From QHXM01 sp032160705 (GTDB lineage Bacteria > Acidobacteriota > Blastocatellia > Pyrinomonadales > Pyrinomonadaceae): a stretch of 64,000 nt of DNA. Within the stretch, counting starts at the first letter, position 1, and each line of letters begins with the position of its first letter. The stretch spans positions 87,477 through 151,476 of the forward strand of contig JAVHVE010000018.1 of the NCBI GenBank assembly GCA_032160705.1, given 5' to 3'. The notes below the pieces were generated by a model. It had not been told where the DNA came from, searched no databases, and saw only the letters and a program-made list of their open reading frames with translations. This document shows, piece after piece, positions 63,794 to 64,000 of this stretch. The translations under genes were made by a program, and so were the position numbers.

Positions 63794-64000
63794 TAGCATT
63801 ATGAGGCAAATTACCAAATTTAAAATGCCCTTTTGTCGTGCGTTATAAATTTTAGAATAACCAAAAGGGCGCAATCTAACGCTATATGAAAGATCGCCCT
63901 CGCAGTAGTAGTCTACTGTCGCTCACGCGCTCTGTGAGCAGAAGGGAGAAGATCGAGAGAGGAATCGCACTCAAGACATCGCCGCACGAAGGCGTCAGGC
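63794..64000. other. 3' end of window, palindromic intergenic DNA
   Basis: GCCCTTTTG (about 63826) and CAAAAGGGC (about 63862-63870) form an interrupted inverted repeat that could be the MOSC terminator. ATCTAAC follows at about 63874. No gene start is visible before the window ends. Confidence 0.35.

Noticed and set aside
63874..64000. Complete attC site after the MOSC gene
   Set aside because: ATCTAAC is present but no GTTRRRY partner occurs before the window ends; only GTCAGGC is seen at the last bases.

Overview
The window looks like chromosome of a free-living heterotroph, most likely an Acidobacteriota member of the Blastocatellia type. I infer this from protein style (class 2 PyrD, PyrR, FeoAB with a Cys-rich partner, Ser/Thr kinases with extracytoplasmic sensor domains, PA/thrombospondin-3 secreted proteases, M28 peptidase lipoprotein) and from the many structured intergenic repeats. 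No marker such as rRNA is present, so the assignment is an inference. Coding density is high, and there is no prophage, CRISPR array or biosynthetic cluster.

Layout. 0-4.4 kb: end of a probable histidine phosphatase, the NAD(P)H-hydrate dehydratase nnrD, a small membrane-anchored protein and a secreted HExxH/PA/TSP3 protease. 4.4-17 kb: a mostly minus-strand reductive pyrimidine catabolism locus (PreA-like dihydropyrimidine dehydrogenase, beta-ureidopropionase, NCS1 transporter, dihydropyrimidinase, class III aminotransferase, aldehyde dehydrogenase) with a divergent acyl-CoA synthetase. It is interrupted by a palindromic element, a decayed REP-associated transposase and a MazF-type toxin-antitoxin pair. 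17-21 kb: secreted protein, small ORF, FHA-GAF-adenylate cyclase. 20.9-23.7 kb: feoA-feoB-feoB-associated protein behind a possible Fur box. 23.9-31.2 kb: DUF3108 protein, then the de novo pyrimidine genes pyrF-pyrD facing away from pyrR-pyrB-pyrC. 31-36.5 kb: VOC protein, glycine-zipper protein, a tRNA-Leu(UAA) gene split by a group I intron, a Fur-family regulator, ferredoxin, M28 peptidase, UspA. 36.6-47.3 kb: membrane AraC regulator, TAP-like hydrolase, isopropylmalate/isocitrate dehydrogenase family enzyme, a protein kinase with a discoidin-like domain and a giant adhesin-like protein. 47.4-59.6 kb: cinA, plsY, gpsA, smpB, pepA, a sigma-54 promoter with a perfect upstream dyad, a J-domain membrane protein, phosphodiesterase, HEAT protein, ClpB-like AAA ATPase and inositol-phosphate synthase. 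59.8-64 kb: a more accessory segment with a 2TM protein, repeats, an XRE regulator pair, a cupin and a MOSC protein.

The strongest non-gene signals are repeat systems. At least ten intergenic hairpins (named H1-H10 here) have stems built of 7-nt quasi-repeats. Each locus uses different words, yet several share a common tip related to GGCCGAGACCAC / GTGGTYTCGGCC around an AT-rich loop. Nearly all start within a few bases of a stop codon. Three separate intergenic arrays (A, B, C) repeat with a strict 21-nt period but unrelated sequences. Two copies of a nested-palindrome MITE are present, one of them sitting inside the loop of a heptad hairpin. Together with the intron-bearing tRNA and the sigma-54/dyad locus, these are the items most worth following up.
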